Source of the DNA: Plantago major
Lineage: Eukaryota; Streptophyta; Magnoliopsida; Lamiales; Plantaginaceae
Assembly: GCA_026545765.1 (NCBI GenBank)
Contig: CM048842.1
Location: 40,805,431 to 40,869,430, forward strand
Direction of reading: 5' to 3'
DNA length: 64,000 nt
The translations under genes and the position numbers were made by a program. Positions 1 to 12,935 of the stretch are shown here, piece by piece. The notes under the pieces were generated by a model, which did not search any database, was not told the DNA's origin, and saw only the letters and a list, made by a program, of their open reading frames with translations. Within the stretch, counting starts at the first letter, position 1; each line of letters opens with the position of its first letter.

Positions 1-320
1 AAGTCAGTCAAGCTACTGGAGTTGGTAAGTCTGTTAGTCAGGTGCTGACTGACAGAGTCAGTCATGCAAGGTCGGGCGAGTTAGGTGAGCTAGCTAGCTT
101 GTCAACCAGCTGGAAGGTTGGCAAGGTGTGAGCTAGTCAGGTGGCATGCGGACTGATTGGCTGCATGGATGACTTAGCTAGGTGGGCTTGCTAACTTGCC
201 TTTGGAGTCCAACTCACGTATGAAGTCAAGGCGGACTCATTAATGGATTGTGGGTTGGGTCGTAGCCTTGATGGGCCGATCCGTTAGTCTAGTTGACAAG
301 AGCGAATTTTGGCCAATACA
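1..320 (-). mobile_element. LTR end of a Tat-like Ty3/gypsy element (partial)
   Basis: This segment repeats, with small differences, the stretch at about 54150-54482, which is the 3' LTR of the minus-strand gypsy element at the right of the window. Both end in the same GGCCAATACA, the complement of an LTR start TGTATTGGCC. Here the next base is F-box gene sequence, so this is the outer edge of a separate insertion or a solo LTR; its left part lies outside the window. Fossil; no coding part is visible. Confidence 0.75.
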
Positions 321-600
321 ATGGGGTGATGAGAAAATCATCAAACTACCATTTTTGAAAAAGGAGAATTATGAAGCGGCTTATTTAATCCCACTTTTTC
401 TCAAGGACAGTGGATTATGATTGTGGTTGGAAAATGAAAAAGTTCTCATCTATAATATGGACACTGGTTTGTTCACTCACGAGTACATCGTTCCTTCTGT
501 TACATTGTTTCCCCCCTATAATAAGTTCTTGCCCCGCAAAGCAGGCTTGGGTTATATTAAAGGCATGCGATCCGGTAAGCCATTCCAGGACAAAGTATAG
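321..600 (+). pseudogene. F-box gene 3' fragment (duplicate of the gene at 6308)
   Basis: Nucleotides 321-490 are close to identical with 7123-7290 of the F-box gene, and the translation follows the same F-box-associated C-terminus (WGDEKIIKLPF and onward). Unlike that gene, this copy runs on past the point where the other is cut, through a tail ending near FQDKV and a stop at about 597, so it preserves the ancestral 3' end. It carries a TGA where the other copy has TGG (in GLWLW), and its 5' part is cut off by the LTR ending at 320. It is a dead tandem paralogue. The lost upstream part may lie left of the window. Confidence 0.8.
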
Positions 601-1138
601 TACTGATTATGCCTGATCTGATCTTCTGTAGATGAACGTATACACTCAAGTGGATGCTGGATGCTGGATGCAATGATTCTTAAGAAATCTAGTTTTGACA
701 TATTTACTAGATATGCATGTTAGGCTTTAGTTGTAATTTGCACTGGATAACAATAATATTTTGATTTGATCACTATAAGCCAAGATTAATTTTGTTTTTC
801 TTTGGTTTCATTTCGTGGGAAATTTCAATATATATCTCTTTAGCATAGTTGAAGTTGAATGGGCATATAGACTCTGTTTGAAGAAAGAAAGTTTTGTGGG
901 TCAAATTGTAATTTATGAGAAACATAATTGCAAAGAAAACTCTCCATCAGATACCACATTGAAAGAAAAATAAAAAGAGATACTAGAAGACGAATAGAGG
1001 AAGCTGGGAAGTTAATCAAAATTCGGGAACACGTTGCATTACATACACCAGATCATTACCAGCTGAAAGAGCCAATGAAATACAACGGAGCACCTGCACC
1101 CTCCACACCGGATCGAAGAAAAGTACCAAATTGTACTC
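601..1138. other. 3' flank of the F-box fragment, no gene recognised
   Basis: Probable former 3'UTR and downstream spacer. An open frame at 928-1284 is Lys/Arg-rich at its start but matches no family I know and runs into the LTR beginning at 1139, so it may be a remnant exon. A block near 805-850 resembles 18080-18140 upstream of the acetyltransferase gene. Confidence 0.4.
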
Positions 1139-2230
1139 TGTTAGGGTTTATGCGGTTGAGATCGATTATGTATAGATTGAGCTTATCTCAACCGACTGAT
1201 TTAAGTTTTCTCTACCATCATAGGTGGCGAAACCCTCCCTTATCTCAATTCCTGCAATCAATAACTTTAGATAGGATATTTTAGAGTAGTATAAATATTA
1301 GCATAGCATTCTTGTAGCTCTCATTCAATCCACTCGAATATAAACAAAAATCTAATAAATGTGTTTGATTCAAGCTTTTAGCATGTTTTCTGATATGGCA
1401 TCAGAGCCAAGTTCTACCTAAGCTCAAGGATGTTTCCTTATATGTCATTACTAAGCTGCTTAAGTAAATCTTTTCTTTTACATTCTTGTTCTCTACTTTT
1501 GTTATCACAAGTCACAACACTTAGGCCAAGAGCCATGGAACATGTTGATGCTATAGCATACTTCCAAGCTCATGATGATCTTATAGTCCTTATCATATCA
1601 CTAATGCTGATAATGCTATCTCTGGCACTATAACACTTATCCTTAATGGAACCAACTACAATGTATGGTCTAAGGAACTTGAGATAAATCCCAGTCTCGG
1701 AAACAAAATGGGTTTTGTGGATGGTACTATTGTACCACCACCACCTGAGAATGTTCAAGAGATGAGAGTATGGAACAAGTGTAATACTCTGGTAAATTCT
1801 TGGATAATCATTTGCACCTGAGATAAAAACCACTATTCTCTATCTTGCTACTGCTAGAGAGGCTTGGGAAGAGCTCAGAACTAGATATGAACAACCAGAG
1901 GTTGTGAGGATCTTTCAACTCCATCAAACTCTGCGTGGTATTGTTCAAGGTAAAGATTCAGTTGCTCAGTGTTTCAACAAGCTAAATGGAATATGGGAAG
2001 AGCTGAATGCTTATCGCCCCACTCCCAACTTCCCTTGTGGGCATTGTCTATGTGGCATCAACACTACTCTTGAGATAAAAGAAGAAAAAGCTAGAATCAT
2101 TTGGATCTTGCAGGTGAAAATCATTGAATATGGCTCCATATGCAATTTTGATCAAAAGAGGGAAGACTTCTGCAAAATCTTAGAAACACAGTCAGAAGAA
2201 TTAAGAATACCAACACCAGATTGGGACTAA
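1139..2230 (+). mobile_element. Ty1/Copia 5' fragment: LTR, primer site and gag part
   Basis: A TGTTAG start at 1139 opens an LTR of about 255 bp with a TATA-like stretch near 1290. A primer-binding site TGGCATCAGAGC lies at 1396-1407, of the initiator-Met tRNA type used by many Copia elements. A gag-like reading starts at ATG 1534 and contains the NYNVW type N-terminal motif of Copia gag. The element is broken and truncated; no pol or 3' LTR is seen and coding similarity fades after about 2110. It is an old fossil. Confidence 0.8.
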
Positions 2231-5200
2231 ATATGAATTCAAAGTCATGAGTTAAGCAATCGGTGGTGTATGTATATGTTACACGTACAATATACTGCAC
2301 TACATGTTACTCATTGGTAGAAAATTAGAAATAGAATGCAAGCTAGTATGTGAATTGCCCAACTCTTCTTGATTAGTGATTAGTAAACACCAGTTTTCAC
2401 GAGAAATATCATTGGAATGTTTGGAAATCAACTAACAACTCTAAGTTAATGTTCACCGGTTTTATGTTTGTCATACAATTAAAAACTATATAAAGTCACT
2501 ATTCAACTTACATAAAATTAAGTTACTATTCGTCCGTTAAATGCCTCTTAAAAATAACTCTATTAAAGTTTTATGTCAAACATCATAAACATATTTAGTT
2601 ATAAAAATCACATATTTACTGATGAAATTAATGCAAGGGTAACTGGATCAGATAATTCGAAAGCGAGAGCGAATTCGAATTAATCTCTATGTTCTTTTCG
2701 GATCTTGATTCTCATAAGTAATAACTCACATGTAATTAATCTCTCCAATTGCATGCATAGCTATGAAACTGAAGTTTTTATACCTTAAAATTTCTATTTA
2801 GGATTTATTGATTTTGTTGTGTTGTAGAGGTGTTAATTGCTCTTACTTCTTCATCTCTCACTTGGATTCATCTTGCAAGTGTACGATATGCCATAACTAT
2901 AGTAATTATATTTTTCATTTAAAAAATGTTTTATTTTCAAATTTACAAATTAACAACGAAATTAGAGACATAAATTCCAATACGCCGCTATATTAGTCAA
3001 AATTTGAAAAGTTTGACTGCAAAAATTCAAAGTGGCAAGCTATTCACGGGACGAAGCAATGTAGAGCTTTTCTATTTTCAAGTCGTCTTCGTAACGACCT
3101 GAACACAGGTCACCGTTAGATGGTACGATCTGTCAAATTATATTATACAATTTATATTTTAATAGTTAAATATAGATGTACAACTATACCCCTTTCAAAT
3201 TAAATTCAATTTAATAAATCAAATTTGATTTATACACCTTCTTCCAACCCTACCCATATTATAAACACTCAAAATTGAATTAATCTTCCAAAGTCAGCAC
3301 GACATTCTTCATGTCTTGTTCAAATCATCTCTGTACGTGTTCTTAGTCTCAACTTCTTTCAACGGAGATCGTTAAATCTCGATACTTTTGTTCCTTTCTC
3401 TTTTGAAATAGAGAGTATGTTTTTCAAGTTTCATATCTTCTTCCTTCGTCCTGCCTTTCTGAAGTGTCTTGGTCTCCTTCTGGATCGATCCCAGGATACT
3501 TACAAATAGATGGGAAGAAGATAGAAGATGAAAGGCTCATGCTTTCTTTCTTCCTAAACCTCTCATCTGCTCATTGATTGTTTGAGCTCTTGTATTTAAT
3601 AGGTAATTGGGGACCAAATTAGATTAGAAAAATGACGACTTCGATAAATCGGTAATTCGGCATCTCCCTTGCCCTCTATGCAGATTTAGAATTAGGATTC
3701 TTTAGAGAATTGATACAGGCCATGGCGTCAATTGATTCGCAAAAATTAATGTAAATATCAGATTAGCTAACTTATCAGTTACCAGCTAAACATCCATGTA
3801 ACAGGCTTATTACGATAATAAACTCATCGAGTTGATAAGCTAGCTGAAAAACTTGTGCATGTATTCCAACCAAGCGAAGCCATTCTGGAGATGTCTGTCA
3901 TCCATGTTTATAAATATCTCGATCGCATCTAACACCATCTTCAAATAGATTTATCAGAAAGCTCCAAGATTCAGTACTAGACTTTTCCAAGTGATCGACT
4001 TTCAGCTATCATGCGGTTGACAATATCAATTCCAATGCACGATTACATGTGTTTGCCAGCTTGCCAGCAATCTAACCAGATAATATAGCCGATCCAATTG
4101 ATTGTCTTCTTTTTCGCTTCAGCAGTACAGATTTCGTAGTGGTCCTTTTTCGATCGTATGTTTGCCTTCAAATATCTCATGATATAGCTCTTCCATAGTA
4201 AAACTGAAATCTTGATTGTGAAACCTTTTAATTAGTGGTATAGTGAGGTACTTGAGAATTGATTCCACGTCCATTCTTTCTAATGAAGTTGATACAAACT
4301 TCTCACAAGATCTTCACGTCATCATGTGACAATTTAAAAGTACCTTCTCCTATCTCATTATTCAATGCCATCTAATAATCAATACAACAACCCTTACATA
4401 TCCATTAAGTAGATTCCTAGTGATTTATGAATCATATGATATGTACAGTTTATAAATTGAAATGGTAAATAAATTTCAAATGTGCTCGAAAAGTGACTAA
4501 TCTCTCAAGTAATCACCAACATATGAATTGTATCACATTTACGTGCAACAATCCAACACATCAAACTCTAAAAGGAATGGATAACAACACATGTCCCTAG
4601 AGTACTAATAACAAATATCTAACTCACTTATTAGGAACTGAAACAGTGCAATGGCAAGAAAAACTAAAAGAAAATACAATTTTGTAGGATGAAGGGTAGA
4701 GGAACTCCATTAGTCATTCCACATATAAATTTGAATGCATAATAGGTTGCACAGTAGTTAACACTAGTTTATGTTCTTACTATAACTCAATCGAAAATAC
4801 AACCCACCTTTTTTTGCGCCCCTTTGCAATTTGCGTCTCTTCTTAAGAGTCATAATTTTTAAATACGACTATTATTTACATGATGATACGTCTCTTTATA
4901 AGAATCATATTAGATCAAATCTCTTGTAGTGATATTTAGTATTAGATGTGATATTTAAAAGAAAAATTGATGTTATTATTAATCGAAGTAAACGTCTATG
5001 CATATTTTTCTTTACCAACCTAAATGTTTTGATTAACAAAATTGATATTTTTATTATTTAATAATATAAGTTTGTCTCTAAATTTATCCGAAGCACCCTA
5101 ATAACTTTCAATATATTAGACATGTAGATTAATCGTGCTAGTGTACTAATGGTCTTCACAATAGAACAAACCAATCTAACTAAGCAGGCAAGAGATGTAG

Positions 5201-6213
5201 ATCACTGACAACGTACAAATAAGTAGGCAAAAGAAATATGGCCACACAATAGCAAATTGGTATGAAAAAGTAGGCAAGAGATAGAAAAATCAAAAGGCAA
5301 AAGACAAAGGTAAAGAGTTTACCGTCGAGTTGGAGCCTGGAGGTGCCGCAAGAATGTTTAGCGCCAGATGGAATGAGAGCGGCAATGTGTAACGACATGT
5401 TTTTTATTTAGGTTAGGGTAACAATCAGGCATCAGCTACCGTATTTGATAAGCTACGCATTCACGTAACAAGTTTTTCTCCAGTCAATAGTCAAAGAAGT
5501 TCCAAGAGTTTATAAGTTGCTTATAAGCTCGTGCTAAACAAAGACTTATAAAACTAAGAAAAATGTGTACGGGTGCAGTTACGTTAGAAAGCCCAAGAGA
5601 AGAAAAGGTACGTACCAGCCCAACCCAGCCCAGAAGATTTCCGTCGTTATAAATTGTTCATGGGATCTCCTGATCTCCTGAATATAATTATTGGCTAGCC
5701 TATAATTATAGTAACGCAACAACTACTTTGGTTCCTACGTCGCTGCAGGTATGTCTTCGTTCCGACAATGTATTAGCAGTATGCATGTTTTTTTATGATT
5801 AAAATCAATAAAACCGAATTAAAATATATATTTTTAGTTGTTTCTAATCAGATTTTTTTTTTTTAATTTTAACCGCTAGGTAAACCGGTTATGATTTTTC
5901 CAGTCCGCACAGCACCTGCAGATTATAATTTATTACCTATTTTCAACGAATTAATTTCATTGGACCTTATATATTAATTGTGTGATTAATTGATTATTTT
6001 GTCATATGAAACACAGATAAACACAGTTTCAACGTTCTGATTTGGCACCTACCATTTAACTTGCTTTCTTCACAAGTGATCGGCTGCATTCAAAGAAGAA
6101 CATTTAAAGTATACTCTATATATATGCAGACTAAATTATTATACCATAAATAAGCAGCTTAATTTGTGTTTTCTCATATGTTTTTTTCCAATTAATTCAG
6201 CAGCGATCCAGCG

Positions 6214-6216
<3 letters not shown>
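2231..6216. other. Intergenic spacer
   Basis: AT-rich sequence with no ORF of recognisable family on either strand. A short minus-strand frame at 5320-5398 starts with ATG and is followed by a possible GT donor, but no downstream exon could be assigned. Weak coding-like traces on the minus strand near 4010-4190 are interrupted by stops. The part from 5450 on should hold the promoter of the F-box gene, but no clear TATA box stands out. Confidence 0.5.

Positions 6217-6289
<73 letters not shown>
6217..6289. repeat. (TA)n microsatellite upstream of the F-box start
   Basis: An uninterrupted AT dinucleotide run of 73 bp ends 19 bp before the F-box ATG at 6308. It is open in several frames and reads as repeated Tyr-Ile, so it makes the upstream frame look like a longer protein; that extension is an artefact of the repeat. 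Confidence 0.95.
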
Positions 6290-6291
<2 letters not shown>

Positions 6292-6307
6292 CCCGATCGA
6301 AGTGTAT

Positions 6308-7294
6308 ATGGAGTCGAGTATATATACGGAATATGGACAAGCAAGCTTACCTTTTGACATGATTATCGAGATTCTTTGCATGTTGGAACCGAAGTGCCTA
6401 GTTAAACTTCAACTAGTTTGTAAGCAGTGGCAATCTATTATTTATGGTGCCTACTTCGCAGACAAGTATGAGAATCGCACCACGTTTGTTCATTATAACC
6501 CTGGTTATAGCGTTAAGGATCCATCAGCAGAGAAACTACACCCGCAAACTATGCGACTAACCCGTTATTATAAGTTGGGCTTGCTTATTGTCGGGAGCTA
6601 TGATAATGTTGAATATGCCCTTTGGAACCCCAGTCTCAACCAGCATCTTCAACTACCAAATCCACACTCGGGTGCTTTATCGTGTGCCCTAACTTACTTT
6701 TCTTCCACTAGAACCTACAAAGTACTATCTGTATACCACGACAAAGATTCGAGATCACAAGGTTGTGAAGTTTTTAGCCCTGATGAGGATAAATGGAGAC
6801 GCCTAGAATCATATCCGGGTACAATGCAAATAACTGATGGACATGAGAACTACAATATTGCAGGGACAACTGCTGAAATGGTTTTGACAGGAGAAGAAGT
6901 ACACATCTTTCGATATGTTAATAGAGACATAGTAACGGTTGACATGAGAACAGAATCTTTCACAGTAACATCTTGGCCCAAGTTTTTGGATAATAAAACC
7001 AGAATAAAATTAACCAGAAATAAATCACCCGGACATTTTATGTGGAACGAACAAGTTGCAATTGGCGGGGTAATTGGCGAAAATCTACATGTTTATGTGT
7101 TTGGAGAATGCAAGAAGTATGTATGGGGTGATGAGAAAATCATCAAACTACCATTTTTGAAAAAGGAGAATTATGAAGCAGCTTATTTAATCCCACTTTT
7201 ACTCAAAGACACTGGCTTATGGTTGTGGGTGGAAGGTGAAAAAGTTATCATCTATAATATGGACACTGGTTTGGTCACTCACGAGTTCCACTGA
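6308..7294 (+). CDS. F-box protein with F-box-associated domain, 3' end replaced
   Basis: Single-exon gene of 328 codons. From the ATG at 6308 (MESSIYTEYG) the F-box lies at about residues 14-52 (LPFDMIIEIL, then LVCKQW). It is followed by an F-box-associated beta-propeller-like region with the family hallmark WNPSLNQ near residue 120. Such proteins are substrate adaptors of SCF ubiquitin ligases: the F-box binds SKP1 and the C-terminal part binds the target. I chose 6308 because the in-frame ATG at 6164 is joined to it only by the (TA)n tract. The last three to five codons come from an inserted LTR beginning near 7289; compared with the copy at 321-600, about 40 residues of the ancestral C-terminus are missing. 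It may still make a shortened protein, but a function is not proven. Confidence 0.8.
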   Translation: MESSIYTEYGQASLPFDMIIEILCMLEPKCLVKLQLVCKQWQSIIYGAYFADKYENRTTFVHYNPGYSVKDPSAEKLHPQTMRLTRYYKLGLLIVGSYDNVEYALWNPSLNQHLQLPNPHSGALSCALTYFSSTRTYKVLSVYHDKDSRSQGCEVFSPDEDKWRRLESYPGTMQITDGHENYNIAGTTAEMVLTGEEVHIFRYVNRDIVTVDMRTESFTVTSWPKFLDNKTRIKLTRNKSPGHFMWNEQVAIGGVIGENLHVYVFGECKKYVWGDEKIIKLPFLKKENYEAAYLIPLLLKDTGLWLWVEGEKVIIYNMDTGLVTHEFH

Positions 7295-8040
7295 TCTAAG
7301 GGTCCGTGCCCCAGACATAGAAAAGGCTAGTGACAGTGGCAACAAGGTAAGTCGTGGTTCGGACCATACGGGTCCGACCCGTGCCTCACCACACGTCCAA
7401 CCCCACCCGCTATACATACATGTAAGGGGAGCCAAATACCTGATAGTACCCTAGGATCGGACGACCTCCGGGTCGGACGCCTCACCACTAATGACCAAGT
7501 GTACGAGAGTATAAAACATGATCCAGACCTGAGGATGACAGCGGAACTCCACATGTACAACGAATTAAGACAATCTAGCTGAGTATGAACTAGCCTTGGT
7601 TAGGACCCCATGTCCGGACCGCAGTCCGGAACCCTTCTCTATCATTGCTAATGGTTCAATCAGGGTGTTAAAATGTCCATTGCACCCCAGAAGGCCTAAG
7701 AAGGGACATGGGTCAAACCAACCTATTAGGCTTTAGGCATAACAGGCATTGGTGGCGCATTGTAGAGCGTACACTTGGCACGACCCCATGAGCCCCTCCA
7801 TTCTTGATAGAAGCCTATAAATATGGTACAAATTCCCATGCGACGGTAAGTGATTATTCCGTAATCATTCCCGCAACACTAAACATAGTAGATATTCAAT
7901 CTCTCTCGAGTAAAGTCTCTAATTGACATCAAGCAAACCGGGTCTATCGTTCTAACCCCCATGTAGCCTTTGTGCAGGTCCTTACCAGAAGACACTTTGA
8001 AGAGCTTAGGACCATCTCAAGCGGACTAAGTTTGGTTCCC
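7289..8040 (+). mobile_element. Solo LTR or LTR fragment, family A (fossil)
   Basis: Related by eye to 50830-51590. Both have scattered TCCGGAC motifs, a shared block around TGGTGGC and ACTTGGCACGA, then a TATA-type box (TATAAATATGGTAC at about 7817), GGTAAGT, and the AAACCGGGTCTA block near the end. That order fits an LTR with its promoter. No coding region or primer site follows. It begins inside the F-box gene; I could not fix exact ends or a target duplication, and F-box sequence does not resume after it. Confidence 0.65.
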
Positions 8041-8752
8041 AATTAACAAAATAATAAGATAGTAATAATTTTTTTTATATCCCAATGTATATATATTGGT
8101 CCCAACGAAGCTATAAATTAATAATTACTAAAAATTCCATATATAAATATGTTATCCACTTAAAAATTCTAAAACTATTTGGTAAAAGATGAATACATAG
8201 TCACTTGACTTTTGTTGAACTTCAAATCTATATTAAGTTCATCTCGAAAATTTTCCATTGCACTCGAGAGTTATGTCGTTGTCTTCTTGTACCTGCAATA
8301 AAAAGTTTGAAGAGTAGTTGTCCCTTGTAATGCTTCTTTTCGGGTGACTGGTTCCAAAGCCATTGAATCATCATCAGCTTCATCATCCACCGGGTTTTGA
8401 ATAGTATCCGCCACTATTTCTTCTATGTTCTGAACTTCGTAACATACATTGTTTTCACTCGGAAATCTAGCAAGTGATTCACGTCCGTTTTGTGTCGGTA
8501 GTGTATAGCAGTAATCAAGTTCTCAAGCTCACGCATGCCTTCTCCATAATTTGTATTTTACTTGTATTAAAAAACACTGAATATATATTATTCAAACTTT
8601 CAAATCCAACTAATATGTGAATATTAATTTATAAAATGTTAGTTGGAACTTGTTTTTTTAAATTTATTTTTCATCTCTTATTGAGATACATTGTAATTAG
8701 TATATTGGGTTTGAAAATTTTATTGGTCAATTATGCATATACGTAAAAACTC
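8041..8752. other. Spacer, no gene seen
   Basis: AT-rich sequence between two LTR elements. Nothing recognisable on either strand. Confidence 0.5.
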
Positions 8753-9270
8753 TGGGGAGAAGATTGAATGTTGATGATGGATTGAGAAGGAAGAAAGAAC
8801 AAAATTTTTGTTCTTGTTCTGGTATCAGAAGGAAGAAGAATAAAAAATGTAATAAAGTCGTGAAGAGTCGCGTTTCTACTTACTCGGGTGTGCTGGCAAA
8901 TTCCTATTGGCTGATGTCTCGTGGAGTGACGTCATGTAGCGGAAGGAATTGAGTATAATGCATTCTATATTATTCATTATTACGTTTCTTATCCATAACA
9001 GAAAATAACTGTCACTTTCTTCTTCATTCTTCTTCGTCTTCTTCAAGCTTTCTTCCCTGAAAATTCTTCGATTGAAGATTATTGTAATCGATTTGTATTG
9101 ATCAATAAAGATTCTCCGGTTGCTCCCATGGATGTAGGCATTTGCTGAACCACGTAAACACTTTTGTCATTTACAATTTATGCGTTTTGTGTTTGATCGG
9201 AGTTTCGGAGTTTCGAAGTTGTTAGATTGGAACGGATTATTGTTTTGTTATTGATTTATTGTTCTTAACA
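8753..9270 (+). repeat. 5' LTR of the Copia element
   Basis: Paired with 14174-14690. It ends GTTCTTAACA just before the primer-site-like TTGGTGCCG. The second LTR has a TATAAATAG box near 14376 at a place where this copy is shorter. Confidence 0.9.
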
Positions 9271-12132
9271 ATTGGTGCCGTCTGTGGGAAGATCGAATCG
9301 ATAACTGTAACAATGGCTTCAATGGAGAAGTTTGATATTGAGAAGCTCACAGAGAAAGTCAATTTCACTTTATGGAAAGTAAAAATGGAGGCTCTTCATG
9401 AACAACAAGGATTGAATCACGCATTGCTAGGAGACGACGGATTTGCCAAGGATTATGATGATGCAGAGAAGAAACACATCATTGGGGAGCACTGTGATTC
9501 TTTCACTGGGAGATAATGCCTTGAGAGAAGTGATTAAAGAGAAAATTGCAAAAGGAGTATGGGACAAGCTTGAATCTCTTTATCATGTAAAGACATCTGC
9601 AAGCAAGATGCGTATGAAACAGAAATTATTCTCATACAAGATGAGATCTGATAGATTAGTTATTGAACAACATGATGAGTTCAATAAGTTGTGTCTGGAG
9701 CTTGAAGCATTGGATGTTAAGGTGCAAGATGATGATAATGCAGTTATTCTGTTGAGCTCACTACATAAGAGCTATGAGCAATTTATTGATGCAATGCAAT
9801 TGTGATGACAAAACCAGATGATCTGAAAGCTTCTGATGTGGAGAAAGCATTGAGGAACAAGCTTGATCAGAAGAACACTGGGAGTCAATCAGATTCAGTT
9901 GCAGAAAGTCTAGCTATCAAGAATGCATGGAATAGGAATCAAGCTATGAAAAATAAGAAGATCAAAGCTCAGAAGGATTCCATGATTGGCACAAGTGACA
10001 ACACTGAGAAGAGAAAGTGTTTTCACTGCAAGAAACCTGGACATTTAAAGAAGAATTGTTTTCTCTTATAGGGAGAATAGAGGAATGCAGGATTACAAGC
10101 TCAAGGTGGAGCACCTATAGCAGATCTTGCAGAAGCTTCTAATGTCTATGATGAAGTTGAGGTACTTTCTATTACTAACTCCAGCTCTGGTTTAAATTGG
10201 ATTCTAGACTCAGGATGTTCATTTCACATGTGTCATATTAAAGATTGGTTTGAAAGTTTCAAATATGAGCACAATGGTAGTGTATTACTTGGTGATGATC
10301 ATGCATGTGCCATTATGGGAATTGGTAATGTCAGGATTAAAATGCATGATGGAATTGTTAGAATCCTATCGGGTGTGAGGTTTATACCTGATTTAAGGAG
10401 GAATCTAATATCCCTTGGTACATTAGATAAAATGGGATACAAGTATGGATCAGAAAATGGTGTCACATGAAAGTGTTTAAAGGTGATATACCAGTGATCA
10501 AAGTTGATCTCAAGAATGGCTTGTATTATCTGCAAGGTGAAGTTGTGAATGGTCTGTCAGGTGTTGTCTCCACTGTGCCAATGAATGACAAAACTCAATT
10601 ATGGCACAATAGACTGGCACACATAAGTGAGAGGGGTCTCAGGGAGCTAGCTAAACAGAATTTGTTATGTGGAGATCAAATCTCAAAGCTACAATTCTGT
10701 GAAAACTGTGTACTAGGGAAAGCACACAAGTCAAGCTATGATACAGGAAAACATGTCACTAATGCCATCCTTGATTATGTGCATTCAGACCTATGGGGAC
10801 CTGCTAGGGTTGAAACTCTAAATGGTGGAAGATAATACATGTCCATTATTGATAATTTCTCCAGGAAAGCTTGGGTTATAATATTAAAATCCAAAGATGA
10901 GGCATTAACTAAGTTCAGAGATTGGTTAAGTGAAGTTGAGAATCAAACTGGGAGAAAATTGAGATATCTCAGGACAGATAATGGTTTAGAGTATCTGTCA
11001 ACTTAATTCAATGATTACTGCAAGTCTAAGGGGATCATCAGGCATAGAACTATACCAGCTACACCACAGCAAAATGGAGTTGCTGAGAGGTATAACAGGA
11101 CAATACTTGAAAGAATAAGATGTATGCTGATCAGCTCAGGGCTTAGTAAAAGATTTTGGGGAGAAGCAGCTAATACTGCATGCTATCTCATAAATAGAAG
11201 TCCTACATCTGCTCTGAAGTTTAAAACACCTGAAGAGGTGTGGTCTGGTCATGCATCTAAATATGATCACTTAAAAGTATTTGGTTGTCTTGGTCTGGTG
11301 CATGTTAAACAAGACAAGCTTGATGCTAGGGCCCTGAGATGTGTGTTTCTTGGGTATCCTACTGGTGTTAAAGGGTACAAACTATGGAGTATAGATCAAA
11401 AGAAATGCATACTGAGCAGAAATGTAATCTTCAATGAAGAAATCATGCCACTCAAACCTACATATGGAGCTAACAATGAGTTACTTGTGTCTCTTATTGA
11501 TGAGGCATCTGATGGAGTAATCTCTGATGATATCAAGGTTGAGGTGGAGTCTATCAATAAATACAGGATTCTGACACTCAAGTTCATCATGAAAATGACA
11601 CATCTACAGGTGATATTGATCATTTAAACACATAAATCACTGAGAGAGCAAGAAGATCAACTAGACAGGCACCTGATATGTTTGGTTTTGGCAGAGTTGG
11701 TAAATCTTACATGATTTCTTATGCTTTGAGCATAGCTGAAGATCTATGCTACCTTGAACCAAACAACTACACATAAGCTGTATCAGGAAAAGAGAAACAC
11801 CACTGGCTGAATGCTATTAAAGAGGATCTTGATTCTTTGCACAAGAATAATACATGGAGTATTGTCTTAGCACCTAAGAATGCAAAGTTAGTGGGATGCA
11901 AATGGATATTCAAGAAGAAAGATGAGTCTGCAATTGGTGAATCAGTGTGATTTAAAGCTGGATTGGTAGCTAAAGGATTCACTCAAAGAGAAGGGATAGA
12001 TTATAATGAAATATTCTCTCCAGTTGTGAAGCATACTTCAATCAGAATTTTGTTGTCAATAGTTACTCAGTTTGGTTTATATCTATAGCAGATGGATGTT
12101 AAGACAACATTTCTTCATGGAAATCTTGAAGA

Positions 12133-12280
<148 letters not shown>

Positions 12281-12864
12281 TTCCTAGTAGTCCACATGGG
12301 TGCAATCGCTGTCTTCTAGTCTCATATTTTCCTCGTATTGGTGCAACGAATTTGATAGTTAATACAATAGAAATAGAAAAGTTCTATTACGATGATGTCT
12401 TTGATATTCTTACCGCAGCACAACGTTTTCCTTCTCTCTCCTTCTTTGTTTTGTGTTGTTACCTCCTGATGAGAATTAATTGTACTACAAGAAGAGATCG
12501 AATAAGCCAAATAAAAAGGTACACATGGCTATGTGGGTATTAGGAATAAATAAAGAATAAAGTACACAATTGACTCTACCCGTTAAATAACATTTAAAGA
12601 AGACAGTCAAAATTTGGTTTATTGTACAAAAAAAAGGAGATGATAAAATAGGAATATTTTTGGTACGTATATAGAGAGATTATTTAAAGTGGAATTTCTA
12701 GATTGTGAAATGGAAGCCACTTCCCGCACACTCTTCTCTTCGGTTCGTATATAGATTTCCCATGTTAACTCTTTTTGCTCCGTCTTTCCTTGTTCTACTC
12801 GCTTTCCGGTGCAACGCCTCAACCAATTTGTATTTCTCTTAGTTGTATAGTCTAGTAGAGTCTT

Positions 12865-12867
<3 letters not shown>

Positions 12868-12932
<65 letters not shown>
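12868..12932. repeat. (TA)n microsatellite, right
   Basis: A pure AT run of 65 bp that forms the right border of the inserted segment; Copia coding sequence follows at once. Confidence 0.95.

Positions 12933-12935
<3 letters not shown>

Noticed and set aside
4010-4190. Coding-like trace on the minus strand (EELYHEIFEGKHT)
   Set aside because: Frequent stops and no family match; too weak to call a pseudogene.
5180-5398. Minus-strand frame starting MSLHIAALIPSG with a possible GT donor after LDG
   Set aside because: Could be a first exon, but no further exon or known family could be found downstream on the minus strand.
6164-6307. Upstream ATG giving the F-box protein a 48-residue N-terminal extension
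   Set aside because: The extension is mostly translated (TA)n; the F-box starts 14 residues after the ATG at 6308, as usual in the family.
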